NCBI GenBank assembly: GCA_020137815.1
Contig: CM035359.1
Span: 1,721,506-1,785,505, forward strand
Source: Hormiphora californensis
Lineage: Eukaryota; Ctenophora; Tentaculata; Cydippida; Pleurobrachiidae
DNA: 64,000 nucleotides
Direction of reading: 5' to 3'
In this document: in pieces, positions 33,470 through 46,145 of the stretch
Layout of the letters: each line of letters begins with the position of its first letter
Numbering within the stretch: position 1 is the first letter of the stretch
Position numbers and translations under genes: made by a program
The notes under the pieces: generated by a model
Seen by the model: the letters and a program-made list of their open reading frames with translations, nothing else
Databases searched by the model: none
Told to the model about the DNA's origin: nothing

Positions 33470-34596
33470 GGCAGGTTGGAAGAATCTCGACACGCTATTA
33501 CAGTACTGTAATAACTCACTATTACAGTACTGTAATAGCGAGGCCCTGTAATAGCTGCCCCTGTAATAACTCGCTATTACAGTACTGTAATAGAGATGTC
33601 CTGTAATAGTGATCAGCTATTACAGCAGTACCCTCGTATCAGTTCACATTGTTCCGCCGCTATTCCGCTAATGAGGTTTACCGAATCGTGAACAGTACCC
33701 CGTATCGGTTGATATTGTAAACAGTTCCGCCGCTAATGAGCTACACTGAATCGTGAACAGTACCCCGTATCGGTTGATATTGTAAACAGTTCCGCCGCTA
33801 ATGAGCTATACCGATTACCGAATCGTGAACCGATACGGATCAGTGTACTACGTATCGGTTCACACACGAAACTAATCCCCTCTCTGTCTCTTTCAGCTAT
33901 CGCTCTATCCCTATGATCACTGTCCCTATCTCTTTGTGCCTCTGTCTCTCTCTGTCCCTCTTTCTCACGTTGCACGACCTTAACGTGCTTAAGTCATGAC
34001 ACGTGATTCGTTAAGATCATGTGCTTAACATTACAGGGGGGGGGGGTATCATGGTGACTTATCTGACCATTTGGGGTATGTCAGCATCTCATTTGTCACC
34101 AAATCCCCCCCCCCCCCCGTTATAATAAGCACATGATCTTAACGAATCACATGTCATGATTTAAGCATTGTAGGCTTGTGCAACGTGAGAAAGGAGAGAT
34201 ACAGAGATACAGAGACAGAGAGAGACATAGATACAGAGATAGCTGAGAGGGATAGAGAGGAGACTAGTTTGGTGTGTGAACCGATACGCAGTACACTCCG
34301 TATCGGTTCACGATTCTGTGTAGTTCATTAGCGACGGAACTGTTTACAATATCAACCGATACGGGGTACTGCTCACGATTCGGTAAACCTCATTAGCGGC
34401 GGAACCGCTTACAATGTGAACTGATACGAGGGTATTGCTGTATTAGCTAATCACTATTACAAGGTATCGCTATTACAGTACTGTAATAGCGAGTTATTAC
34501 AGGGGCCGCTATTACAGGGCCTCGCTATTACAGTACTGCAGTAATAGTGAGTTATTACAGTACTGTAATAGCCTGTCGAGATTCTTCCGACCTGCC
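33470..34596. mobile_element. hAT-like non-autonomous element, 8-bp target duplication
   Basis: TIR GGCAGGTTGGAAGAATCTCG against CGAGATTCTTCCGACCTGCC. GATCATTC flanks both ends (33462-33469, 34597-34604) and is single in copy A (16246-16253). The element is a giant inverted repeat: 'ctattacagtactgtaatag' palindromes at both ends, then 'tgaaccgatacg' and 'ttccgccgctaatgag' blocks, CT/GA tracts, and opposite G and C runs near the centre. The 8-bp duplication suggests hAT; P-like is possible. Confidence 0.85.
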
Positions 34597-34738
34597 GATC
34601 ATTCAATGATGATTCATTGCTTCTGTCATGTTCGCAAAAGGCAAGCTTCCCCTCGTCCGACCCGAAGGGAATTCTAGTAACAAATCTAAATTGTACGAGT
34701 TAGTGGGTGCTATGGCATAAATTTATGCTTTCATGTAC

Positions 34739-34892
34739 ATGATACAAATCTCAAATTTGGGTTCTTTTCCTGGTAAAAACCGTTCACGATTGTAGAATTT
34801 GTAGCTACATACCACGTGGTATGTAGCTACAAATTCTACAATCGTGAACGGTTTTTACCAGGAAAAGAACCCAAATTTGAGATTTGTATCAT
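34739..34892. repeat. 154-bp perfect palindrome without spacer
   Basis: 77-nt arms meet at CCAC|GTGG (34815/34816); no mismatch found. Copy A (about 16390-16465) has just one arm. It contains 'gttcttttcctggtaaaaac' and its complement. Confidence 0.85.
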
Positions 34893-34949
34893 ATATGATA
34901 CTATTGTCCTAAGGGTAAATTCTCCTAAAACATACATAATTCGTGCTAG

Positions 34950-35760
34950 AAAAGGAGCTAAGAGACAAATGGGGGCACTAAAATGTGTAGAATCATCGCA
35001 TTAGTGGGGGTAGAGCACATATTTAGATCGCTATCTGGATCCATAATTGAGATAATTGGATAATTAGCTAATTAGTTACCCTGGAGCGCTAATAAATGAG
35101 ACTAGGCGGAGTATACAAGACAAGTGAGGGCACTAAAATGTGTAAAATCATCGCCTTAGCGGGGGTAGAGCACATAGCTGAGTTTCTATTCCCACTCCTA
35201 ATTGAGATAATTGGATAATTAGCTAATTGACGGTTGCACACCGTCCACTTTTCACCAAATCCCGTGGTTTCTAGGTAATCCTGAGCTCTTTTGCTCAATC
35301 TAAGGATCTTCTGACAACCCCTAACCCCATTTGTATCACCTTTGACTCGTTTTACACAATAGTAAAGCACTCGATACAACCCTAGACACTGCCTTCAGCT
35401 CTTTAGAACCCTCTTGCTCCATCCTAGACCTCTCATACATCCAAGATCCAACTACAATCCTATAGAAATTTTATATCCTATATGCTCCTACAACACGTTC
35501 AACCTCTAATGTACTACAGTTTCCCCTATTTATTGTTTGGACACACGGTTATAGGGGTTTAGGGATATTAGGGGATGTCAGAAGATCAGTAGATTGAGCA
35601 AAAGAGCTCAGGATTACCTAGAAACCACGGGATTTGGTGAAAAGTGGACGGTGTGCAACCGTCAACTAGCTAATTATCCAATTATCTCATTTAGGAGTTG
35701 GAATAGAAACTCAGCTATGTGCTCTACCTCCACTAAGCGGCGATAATTTTACACATTTTT
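34950..35760. repeat. large inverted repeat (copy B)
   Basis: Equivalent of 16490-17320, with the hairpin core 'gacggttgcacaccgtccac' and its mirror at about 35650. Differs from copy A by scattered 1-4 bp indels. Confidence 0.55.
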
Positions 35761-35774
35761 ACACATTTTACACA

Positions 35775-36252
35775 CAGACTGTTTACTGTTATGTACAACG
35801 GATGCACTACGGGCAGCCAGTTCTATATTCCATCACTTTTCTTTTTTTTGAGTCCTCCCCGCGCTAACATTTGTCACTCCCTGTATTACATAACATGTAC
35901 CTGTGTCCACGGTTTGACAGATGTTAAACTCTGCAGCCACATGATTGACTCCGGTAGTAGGGTCGGAATACTGCCTTTGGGTGGTGACGCTCCAGTTGCA
36001 GATTGGAGGCTGGCTCCAGTTTCTGGCGCCAGCCTCCAGTCTGCAACTGGCGCAAGCTGGGAGAGTCCCTGTGCGCGCCAAATCTTCGTTGACTAGCAGG
36101 GTTTTCGATGTGAATTGCATGTAAAGTAGCGCGCGCGGCAGTGTCAGCAGTGTCAGCAGGGGCCTGCTTCATTGTAACTAACGTCAGTCGCAAAATCTCT
36201 AACTGGACCCTCAGGGTCCAGTTAGAGATTTTGCGACTGACGTTAGTTACAA
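35775..36252. repeat. copy-B-specific segment with palindromes
   Basis: Holds a hairpin at about 35988-36052 ('ccagttgcagattggaggct' against 'agcctccagtctgcaactgg') and a perfect inverted repeat at 36170-36254 (41-nt arms, 3-nt loop TCA). No gene. Confidence 0.6.
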
Positions 36253-36255
36253 TGT

Positions 36256-36930
36256 GCTATAACACCGGCGCGGTGTTTATCTGTATATCGCCTCCCGCGC
36301 GGGAGGCGATGTTCCCGCATATCGGCCCCTTGCGGAGCAAGGGGACGATATGCAATATATCGCCCCCAACGTATAGTGAGGGCGATATATTTGATACACA
36401 TAAGGTGTTATAGCATATAACGCCCACTGCAAGCAAGGAGAGAACAACACTAATCCCCTTTCAAGTTTTTCAGCCTAATTTGACATATTATTCAGCATCA
36501 TCAAACTTTCACAGTTCAACAACAAATGATTACACAGAGAGAGAGGCAACACAACCCATGTCAACCCTTCAAATATGTTCCCCTTGCAACTGCAGACATG
36601 TCTAGACACTCACACACACACACACAAGCAAACTATTGGGGCTAATTAAGTAGAGAGATAACGAATGCCAACGTCTTTCTTGTTTCTCTCTTATGTTAAC
36701 CTATACACACTCCCTATCCCTACATTTCTTCTTCCTTAATCAACAGTGTGTTACACAGTACACACATACACACATAAGAAAGGATTTCACACCTTTTTTG
36801 AATGAATTCTTGTGTGTAATAAACTACACTTTTGGAGCGTGTGATATGAGATTTATCACCTCGGATGCAGTCATATCAGCCCGCTACCGCGCGGGTGATA
36901 TTTGTCTAAAAAAAGCGCAGTGGGCGTTAT
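36256..36930. mobile_element. adjacent MITEs without the Copia insertion (empty site)
   Basis: 36256-36414 is the GCTATAACACC unit; 36415-36930 the TATAACGCCCACTGC unit. 'gcatataacgcc' at about 36411-36422 is the pre-insertion site for the Copia element of copy A. Confidence 0.75.
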
Positions 36931-37383
36931 AATATAGATAACCCCGGCTAGTAGAGGGATGAAATCTGATATATCACCCTGTAAGGGTGGTATATCAATA
37001 CGATATCCACGAGGAGCAACACAGTAGACTGCGGGAAATATCAGCAGGGGGGGGTGGTTTATAAATAGATTTCTCTACTAGAGAGAAGTGTTGAGTTTGT
37101 GCTCTTGCAGTGGGTTTTATAGGGAGAGAGGACACAGCGTGTTGTTGTGCATCACGTGTCCCCGTTATCAGCACACGTGGCAGCTGATCCCTTGATCACG
37201 TGACAGCTGATCCCATTACGCCTCCTCTCCCGGGTAGCGAGAGAAAGTACCGTAAAGTGGGTGAGGCGTCACTATAACAGCCAATTATCTCTGTCCTCCA
37301 GCTGTAAGATGACATGTCACGTGTTACAGACAATACAGACGCTGCTGTTATAGAGAGAGACGTCTCTCTCTGGAGCAGAAAAG

Positions 37384-38309
37384 GCATCGATTGCCCAACA
37401 CAATAATATTGCTCCACTCACTCCTATTACTTTCTATCCCCAAAGTCCCCATCAAGTGCCCCAGCCCAAGCAATCATCGTATCCAAGAAAGACCAAGAAT
37501 CCCATACCTAATGATCCACAATGCTACCAAATGATCTCGAATCAGAATATCCTCCTCTCCGCCCCCAATGCCAACTAGTGCGATAACGACGCACTCTCCG
37601 ATAAGACAAACACACTGACGAACGACAAGGAGAAAGAGGAATCCGCTAGCAGAGAATCAACGAAGCGACAGAGATGAGGAGCAACGAGTATGAGTCGGAG
37701 GTGCAAGTACTCTAACTAGTACTACTTATCCTATGCTAGCAGCTCATATCTAATCTCTCACTATCTCACTCTCTGCCTTCTCTCTTCTTCTCTCTCCTTC
37801 TCTCTCATACAGAGCTCGTGGCATAAGAAACGAATCGACGAGAGAGATATGAGTAGCGAAGGAGGGAAAGAGAAGAAGAATCCAGGCAAGAAGAACGAGA
37901 GAAGAGAGAGAGCGGAAATGTGAGAGAGAAAAGAGAAGAGGCGAGTGCAGGGAGAGGCGAGATGAGAGGCAGATAAGAGAGAAGTGGAGAGTCTAGATTG
38001 GGAAGACAAAGCAAGTAAATACGCATGCCCGGAAAAAAAGTTCCCAAAAGCCCGAATTGTAAAATGAATAATTATTGTTTATCAAAAAAGGGGAAGGGGG
38101 AAAAAAAAAAAAAAAAAAAGGGGGGAAAAACAGTAATTAGGGAAAAAACCAAAAAACCCAAAAAGGAAAATCCCCCAAATGAAAAGGAGAATGAAAAAAG
38201 GGGGAAAAGAGAAAAAGCAGAGGAAAAAGGGGTAGAAAGGAAAGAAGAAGAGAGAGAGAGCAAGGCCCGATGGAGGAGAGAGAGGAGAAGAAGAGAGAGA
38301 GAGGAGAGG

Positions 38310-38342
<33 letters not shown>

Positions 38343-38830
38343 GGAGAGAAAAGAGAGAGAAGAGACGACAGAGAGAGAGGGCGAGAGGAGGGGAGCGAAG
38401 GGTCCGCCGGGAGAAGAGAGGAGAGAGAGGAGCGAGAGAGAAGAGCGAGCCGAGGAGGAGAGGAAGCCGAGAGAAAGAGAAGGGGGACCCGAGAAGCCAG
38501 AGAGAGCCGGGGGAGATCAGCGAGCTAGAGAGGAGCGCGTACCTCGCTCCTCCAAAAGGGGGGTTTCACTCCTTTCCCTCTTCTCTCTACTCTCTCTTCC
38601 TCTCTCTTCTATTCAATATAAAGAAAATATCCCAGTTGGCCCCAAAGTTAATTTCACACCGAAGTTGAATACACGAAATGTTTTGGGTTTTTCCCTTAAA
38701 AAATTAACAGGCGTTCAGTTGGCACGTGCGACCTAGGCGCTGGCAAGATGTTACATGTTGCAACATGTAAAAGTATACATTTGCAGTTTCATGTTTGTTT
38801 CATTTTGAATGCTCTGTTAAACTGACATAA
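37384..38830. other. unplaced sequence, purine-rich tract of doubtful quality, repeat half copy
   Basis: 37384-38010 has no counterpart in A and no gene. 38010-38090 resembles A (25420-25475) but with many A/G substitutions and homopolymers ('gggggaaaaaaaaaaaaaaa'). 38230-38560 is GA-rich where A is CT-rich. 38615-38820 again matches A and includes the Harbinger-like half copy. Consensus errors are likely here. Confidence 0.5.
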
Positions 38831-39944
38831 AGTTCGAGACCTCTTTAACCCTTTGACGGCGACAGAGCATATATGCTACAGTCTATTCTAGGCGGCCTGG
38901 AAGTCCTTATGTTTTATCTAGGTGGCCCATATTTTGTCACAAGCTAGTTTTAGGGATTATGAACCTAAAACCACGTCCAGATCAGCTCAGAAAATCAAGA
39001 AAAATTTTTAATAGCCCTTCTAAGGGGGCTAATTTCGGCCTTTTTTTAAAAACATTTCTTATTTTTATGTTTTTTTGGGGGCACAACTAATCCTTTGAAG
39101 GAATAAAAGTGCTCGACATAACCGACCGAATGCAAAAAGCCGCATCAAAAAATATTGAAAATTGAATGAGCTATTACCATTTAAGGCGCCGTATCATAGA
39201 AATTCTCTATAATTCAGCATTCACTCGCAAGTATATAACCAGCTAATAAGTACCAGCTAATCATGAAGTCGAACTCGATCTCGAGAGACATATTATATGC
39301 TCCAAAAATCGAAACTTCCTGTGAATCAGATTCTCTATTCGCCTCGCTTTTTATTGGGTCACTTCTTAGTATGAAGTATGAACTTAAATACTTCTATACA
39401 TTCATAACTCATCTTACTCAACAACAAAAAACCCACAGCTACTGTTATAATGATCAGAGTTTCTGAAATTATTTGTAAATAAAAAACCCCCAATGCTCCA
39501 GCTCCTATGAGTTATTAATATACTTTTGAAGTCAAACTTTACGGTTTTTATATCGGTAAAGAAGATTCAGTGCCGCATTCTGTACCCACACTATAATTGT
39601 ACCGCTCTGGTAGTGGTCAGGGAGTTGGCTGGATGCATGCCTTTCTGTTCGGGCGATCGAAATATATCGCTACCGCCCAAAACTGTCCGACCCTCATATT
39701 ATACCAAGATCATTAATATACTTCTGAATATAATTTAACAGAGGCACATTTAGAAACTACAAAGCGACGACGATGACCAGATGGTGATTTGTGAATACTA
39801 TTAGCATCTTAGGATCTTGTTAGCACAACGAGAAGGTAGAGGTGAAAATAAAGGACTATTGAACTGTGACACAAACTTGAACTGAAATTTGCTCCGGTTT
39901 TATACTTTTATTCAGTTTTTAGCTTGCTAAAACATTTAACAAAG
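38831..39944. other. no gene; AT-rich upstream flank
   Basis: Begins 'ctctttaaccctttgacggc', which resembles a piggyBac-type end, but no matching end was found. Upstream of the gene at 39945, 'ttttatacttttattcag' (about 39898-39916) is a possible TATA region. Confidence 0.35.
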
Positions 39945-41651
39945 ATGAAGTGTATGTGTATTTTTGTGGCCCTAATGGCTGTCATGGCAATAGTGGAATC
40001 AGGTCCTGTTGGCGAAAATGATTGCACGGACATGTGCGGAAAACGACAAACCTACTCAGGTAAAATCTCCCATTTTGCTGTCAAAAGTTCAATTTTTCAC
40101 AAGGCTATCCCTAACTCCTCTCTCTGTCTCTCTCTCTCTCTTCCTCTCTTTTAACATTCTCTCTAAATCCATTAGAGGAAGGAAAGTTGATTGAGGAATC
40201 TGACATTTGTCACTGCTGTCCTAAAGGATTCACATTCCGGGTACTATTAATAAAACGAGATCAATTCCAAGAACTCAAAAACGCGTTGCAGTTATCAATC
40301 CAAATCTTGGATAATGATAACGATACTCATAATCACTACATATTCAGTATGATCAGGCCCTCATTCTATGTTCTGTACAAAATTTGTACTACAAATGTGC
40401 ACCCTGCAGCTTTATTGCACCCTGCAGCTTTATTGCAGCTTTATGTCAAATACAGATCGACAAATCAGAGATAAGATAAAAATAGGTTGCATAAAAATAC
40501 AGATATAATTAGTATAGCAAGGAGGAGCAGTTTATTTATGTAGTGCAGAGAAAGCATATTATAGGGCTAAAGGTATAATAATGTATTAGCAATAGCAAAA
40601 TGCATAAATTCAAGTTTTAACACTGAATAACTTTGCGAGCGTCGTGGAAAATAGTTTCTATTTCTAAACCCTGTACACGTGCTAAAACGATCATCCCGGC
40701 GATTGCTTCTGGCAATCACCCGGACAGGGAAAAAGTCAAATACAGTGGTTGAGTGGGGGTATGATGGAAAAGTGGTGTTTGCCGATTAATTGGCATCTAC
40801 AGATCGAAATTTTTGGAGGATGAATGAGATTGTGCAGTATTGGTACAAAAAGTACAATTTTCTAAATGATATTGGTAGACAGTAGTCTGCCGATTATATT
40901 GCCTGATTTAAAATTGTCTGAAAAATTGTTCTATCACTGGCCCGAAGCTGTATCTCAAAAGGGAAAAATTATACAGCTGTTTTAAATTAGTAACAATATT
41001 TAGTATTCACCCGTTGTATGGGGTACAAAGTCGACTAGTAAACGCCGCTATTTATAGAGAGCCTGATGGTAGACGTAATATATTAAACTAATAGTAATAT
41101 ATTAAACTAATAGTATTAAACTATTATAAAATCCTAAGTGACTACAACTACCTAATGGGAGCTTTGTCTCACAATTTGTCCTCCGATAGAAGACTATTAT
41201 AAATATAAAATAAAATATCTGCAGTAACAAATAAAACAAGGGCGTTACATATGAGTTAACTTCTTTGAGAGAAAGGGAGTGGCCTCATGAAATAAATGCC
41301 CCTATTAATACTGCACACTCAGAACTTTTTTCTCGATGAAGAACTGATCTACAGCTATAATTTGACTTTGAGAAATGCTCAAAACTCATCGGAACATACT
41401 TTATAAAGGGTTGATTCTTTCGTTTTTTTCCAGGAACCGACCGAAACAAGTAAACAACCAATCGGAACTTGTTATTTAGGTCACGTGACTGGTTATCAGC
41501 CAATCAGGGGCCAGTATTTCCTGATTCGGTCGGTTCCTGGTTTTTTCCTAACCCGAACATTTATCTCCAGATCTACTGCCCGGGTAATGCTGACTTCTGT
41601 TGGTGCTGTGGAAATTACTATTGTCAGTATCGACACCAGTTCGATATCTAA
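39945..41651 (+). CDS. small secreted cysteine-rich protein, three exons
   Basis: Exons 39945-40059, 40176-40240, 41571-41651 (86 codons, phases 1 and 0). Start at MKCMCIFVALMAVMAIVESG, a clear signal peptide. The mature part has about ten Cys in CxxxC, CHCC and CWCC groupings (DCTDMCGK, DICHCCPKG, YCPGNADFCWCCGNYYC), so a compact disulfide-rich fold is likely. The exon-2 donor GTACTA is weak; if unused, the frame runs on to a stop at about 40472. Intron 2 carries a 109-bp MITE ending 31 bp before exon 3. The stop codon region runs straight into a 15-16 bp tandem repeat. Family not recognised; no function is claimed. Confidence 0.6.
41431..41539. mobile_element. 109-bp MITE, TIR CAGGAACCGACCGAA
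   Basis: CAGGAACCGACCGAA opens and TTCGGTCGGTTCCTG closes. Flanked by GTTTTTTTC and GTTTTTTC, a probable 8-9 bp duplication with slippage. Same family at 51966-52074 (inverted) and, missing one end, at about 60639-60734. Confidence 0.75.
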
Positions 41652-41806
41652 ATGGAAAGATGTCTAAATGGAAAGATATCTAAATGGAAAGATATCTAGT
41701 GGAAAGATATCTAGTGGAAAGATATCTAGTGGAAAGATATCTAGTGGAAAGATATCTAGTGGAAAGATATCTAGTGGAAAGATATCTAGTGGAAAGATAT
41801 CTAGAT
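41636..41806. repeat. 15-bp minisatellite GGAAAGATATCTAGT
   Basis: About eleven units, the first three as a 16-mer variant ending TCTAAAT. The array begins within the last codons of the Cys-rich gene (gatatctaa), so it seems to have grown from the end of its coding sequence. Confidence 0.8.
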
Positions 41807-44176
<2,370 letters not shown>

Positions 44177-44362
44177 CTATAAACCAAAATGTTTGTCGGT
44201 TGTCGCTTTGGCCTTCCTGGCACACTCCATCAGTCTGTCGATGTTGGTGGCAACAAACTCGTCCTCGGGTATTCCCGTAATAATGCAATATCCCTCCAAA
44301 ATGGACTGGATACCATCCATCCTCCTCCTGTCTCGGGCGAGCTCTTCACGCTTATCTATCAT
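44177..44362 (-). CDS. possible terminal exon of an unidentified gene
   Basis: On the minus strand, CCCATAG|ATAAGCGTGAAGAGCT is a plausible acceptor and exon start, reading DKREELARDRRRMDGIQSIL then GYCIITGIPEDEFVATNID and ending KATTDKHFGL before a stop. The composition (charged, helical, no repeats) looks like real protein. An in-frame ATG lies at the very start, but a splice acceptor fits the tandem duplications next to it better. No upstream exon or homologue recognised. Confidence 0.35.
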   Translation of the reverse strand: MIDKREELARDRRRMDGIQSILEGYCIITGIPEDEFVATNIDRLMECARKAKATTDKHFGL

Positions 44363-44720
44363 GGGATATAGGGTATTAGCTCTTCACGCTTATCTATATG
44401 GGATAGGGTATTAGCCGGGGGGCAAGCTCTTCACGCGTATCTATGGGATAGGGTATTAGCCGGTGGTCCGGGCGAGCTCTTCACGCTTATCTACATGGGA
44501 TATAGGGTATTAGCCGGTGGTCCGGGCAAGATCTTCACGCTTATCTATGGGATAGGGTATTAGCCGGGGGGCAAGCTCTTCACGCTTATCTATGGGATAG
44601 GGTATTAGATCTTCACGCTTATCTATGGGATAGGGTATTAGCCAGTGGTCCGGGCAAGCTCTTCACGCTTATCTATGGGATAGGGTATTAGCCGGTGGTC
44701 CGGGCAAGCTCTTCACGTAC
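44339..44720. repeat. tandem repeat carrying an exon start and acceptor
   Basis: About eight or nine imperfect units of 30-55 bp built from 'gagctcttcacgcttatcta', 'gggatagggtattag' and 'ccggtggtccgggc'. The unit's first part is the start of the minus-strand exon 44177-44362 with its acceptor, so the exon-intron boundary itself was amplified. Confidence 0.75.
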
Positions 44721-45163
44721 GTTTTCTCTCAGATCTGGTTAACATTTACCGCCTACCTATTAGCCGGTGGTCCGGGTAATTTGATAGGGTTACTTCCGAT
44801 AGGAAGGAAGAAAAAGTGCGGTCAGATGGGGTTGTGGCGCTAGATAGGTCCCGCCCACACATCCCCTCATTCCCGGCATTCTATCATTTGTTGATACATT
44901 ATATAGATAGATAGTGATACAGCTGCTACACCTCAACCTCCCGCAATTTAGACCCGCCTTGGGTAGTTCAGTAATTCGACGTTACCTTTACAACGCTTTG
45001 TGGTATATTTATTGCCATGCTACGCAGTCTGTCTGTTCGGCACTTTAAGCGCCTCGGTCAGCTCGCTTACGCTCGCGTAAGCTCACACCGGGCATTCGGC
45101 CCGGTGTGAGAGCTGACAGACAAGGAACATGTCAATATATTTACCTCTCCGTCATATTTAGCG
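44721..45163. other. 5' flank of the arylsulfatase gene
   Basis: Contains a hairpin 'cgcttacgctcgcgtaagc' and 'cacaccgggc'/'gcccggtgtg' at about 45065-45108. No promoter element clear enough to name. Confidence 0.3.
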
Positions 45164-46145
45164 ATGGGCCCTAACATTCTATCCCTCATCCTGTTCCTTG
45201 GAGTTCCAACAGTTGGGGGATCAGTTGTCGGTAAACCGAACATCCTGTTTGTGCTGATTGACGACATGGGATACGGAGATATGGGTTATACTTACCCGGA
45301 AATCAAAAAGAATATCACCACACCCCTGTTTGATAAGCTTGCAAGTGAGGGTCTTATCCTGGATAGATACTACTCCGAGGCCTTGTGCACTCCTGCACGG
45401 GCTTCTCTTCACACAGGCCGGTATGCAATTGCCTTGGGAATTGAAGACGAAATATTTCAACCTTATACCAAGGAGTGTCTGGATAGAGACCAGATCTTAC
45501 TACCGGAGGTCCTTCGTGCTAATGGCTACGCAACACACTTGGTGGGAAAATGGCACCTTGGCTATGCTCGGTGGGACTGTATGCCGTGTACTCGGGGCTA
45601 CGATACTGCCTACGGGTACACACAAGGCGAAATAGACTACATGTCACATAAATATGAAAGCTATAATGATTTTTATTTTTGTGAGGAGGATGGTGATGAA
45701 ATAAGCTGGTCTATTCTACCTAATTCAACCCAAAAGTACAGTGAAAACCTCTATACTAGAAGGATTAAGGATCTAGTTGAAAACCAAAACTCCTCCCAGC
45801 CTCTCTTCATGATGTATTCAATGCAAAGTGTTCACAAACCCTTCTTTGCTCCTGATGCCTACTTCAACACGAACTGTCTTGATAAAGAAAACGCGAGTTG
45901 TGTACGACAGGCTATGCTGAACGCCGCCCAGGATTCTGTTAGTGAGATAATTGAGAGCTATAAAGAGGCGGGTATATGGAATAACACGCTAATGATTGTG
46001 GCAAGTGATAATGGAGCACAAGTATCTCGTTTTGCCTCCAGCCTCCCGCTGAGAGGATGGAAAAATACACTTTTTGAGGGAGGTGTGAGGGTTCCTGCAT
46101 TTCTGTACAGCCCAAACCCTGAAATTCTGGTACCCCGAGGTTCTA
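45164..46145 (+). CDS. arylsulfatase (ARSB-like), 5' part before transposon
   Basis: Begins MGPNILSLILFLGVPTVGG, a signal peptide, then KPNILFVLIDDMGYGD with the metal-binding Asp pair (33-34). LCTPARASLHTGRY holds the sulfatase signature C-x-P-x-R (Cys75, the residue converted to formylglycine). GKWHLGYARW, SVHKPFFAPD and ASDNGAQ are further family motifs; Cys-rich spots and N-glycosylation sites fit a lysosomal or secreted enzyme removing sulfate from sulfated sugars, nearest arylsulfatase B by motif layout. Single exon. At codon Thr (ACN, 46145) the gene is cut by a TA-inserted element; the frame then runs only a few codons into transposon sequence (stop at 46208-46210). Confidence 0.9.

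Larger units (their letters stand above)
29003..38830. repeat. copy B of the large direct duplication
   Basis: Same order and orientation as 9894-26000. Lacks four copy-A transposons but has its own 1127-bp hAT-like insertion (33470-34596), a 154-bp perfect palindrome (34739-34892) and unrelated sequence at 35775-36252. After about 37383 it departs from A and contains purine-rich, poor-looking sequence before rejoining at about 38615. Confidence 0.85.

Noticed and set aside
38025-38528. Lys/Glu/Arg-rich frame
   Set aside because: Purine-rich low-complexity sequence of doubtful quality; no exon features.
38844-38860. piggyBac element starting TTAACCCTTTGACGG
   Set aside because: No matching end or TTAA duplication was found downstream.
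39945-41651. Toxin call for the Cys-rich peptide
   Set aside because: Cysteine number alone is not evidence; no family motif recognised.
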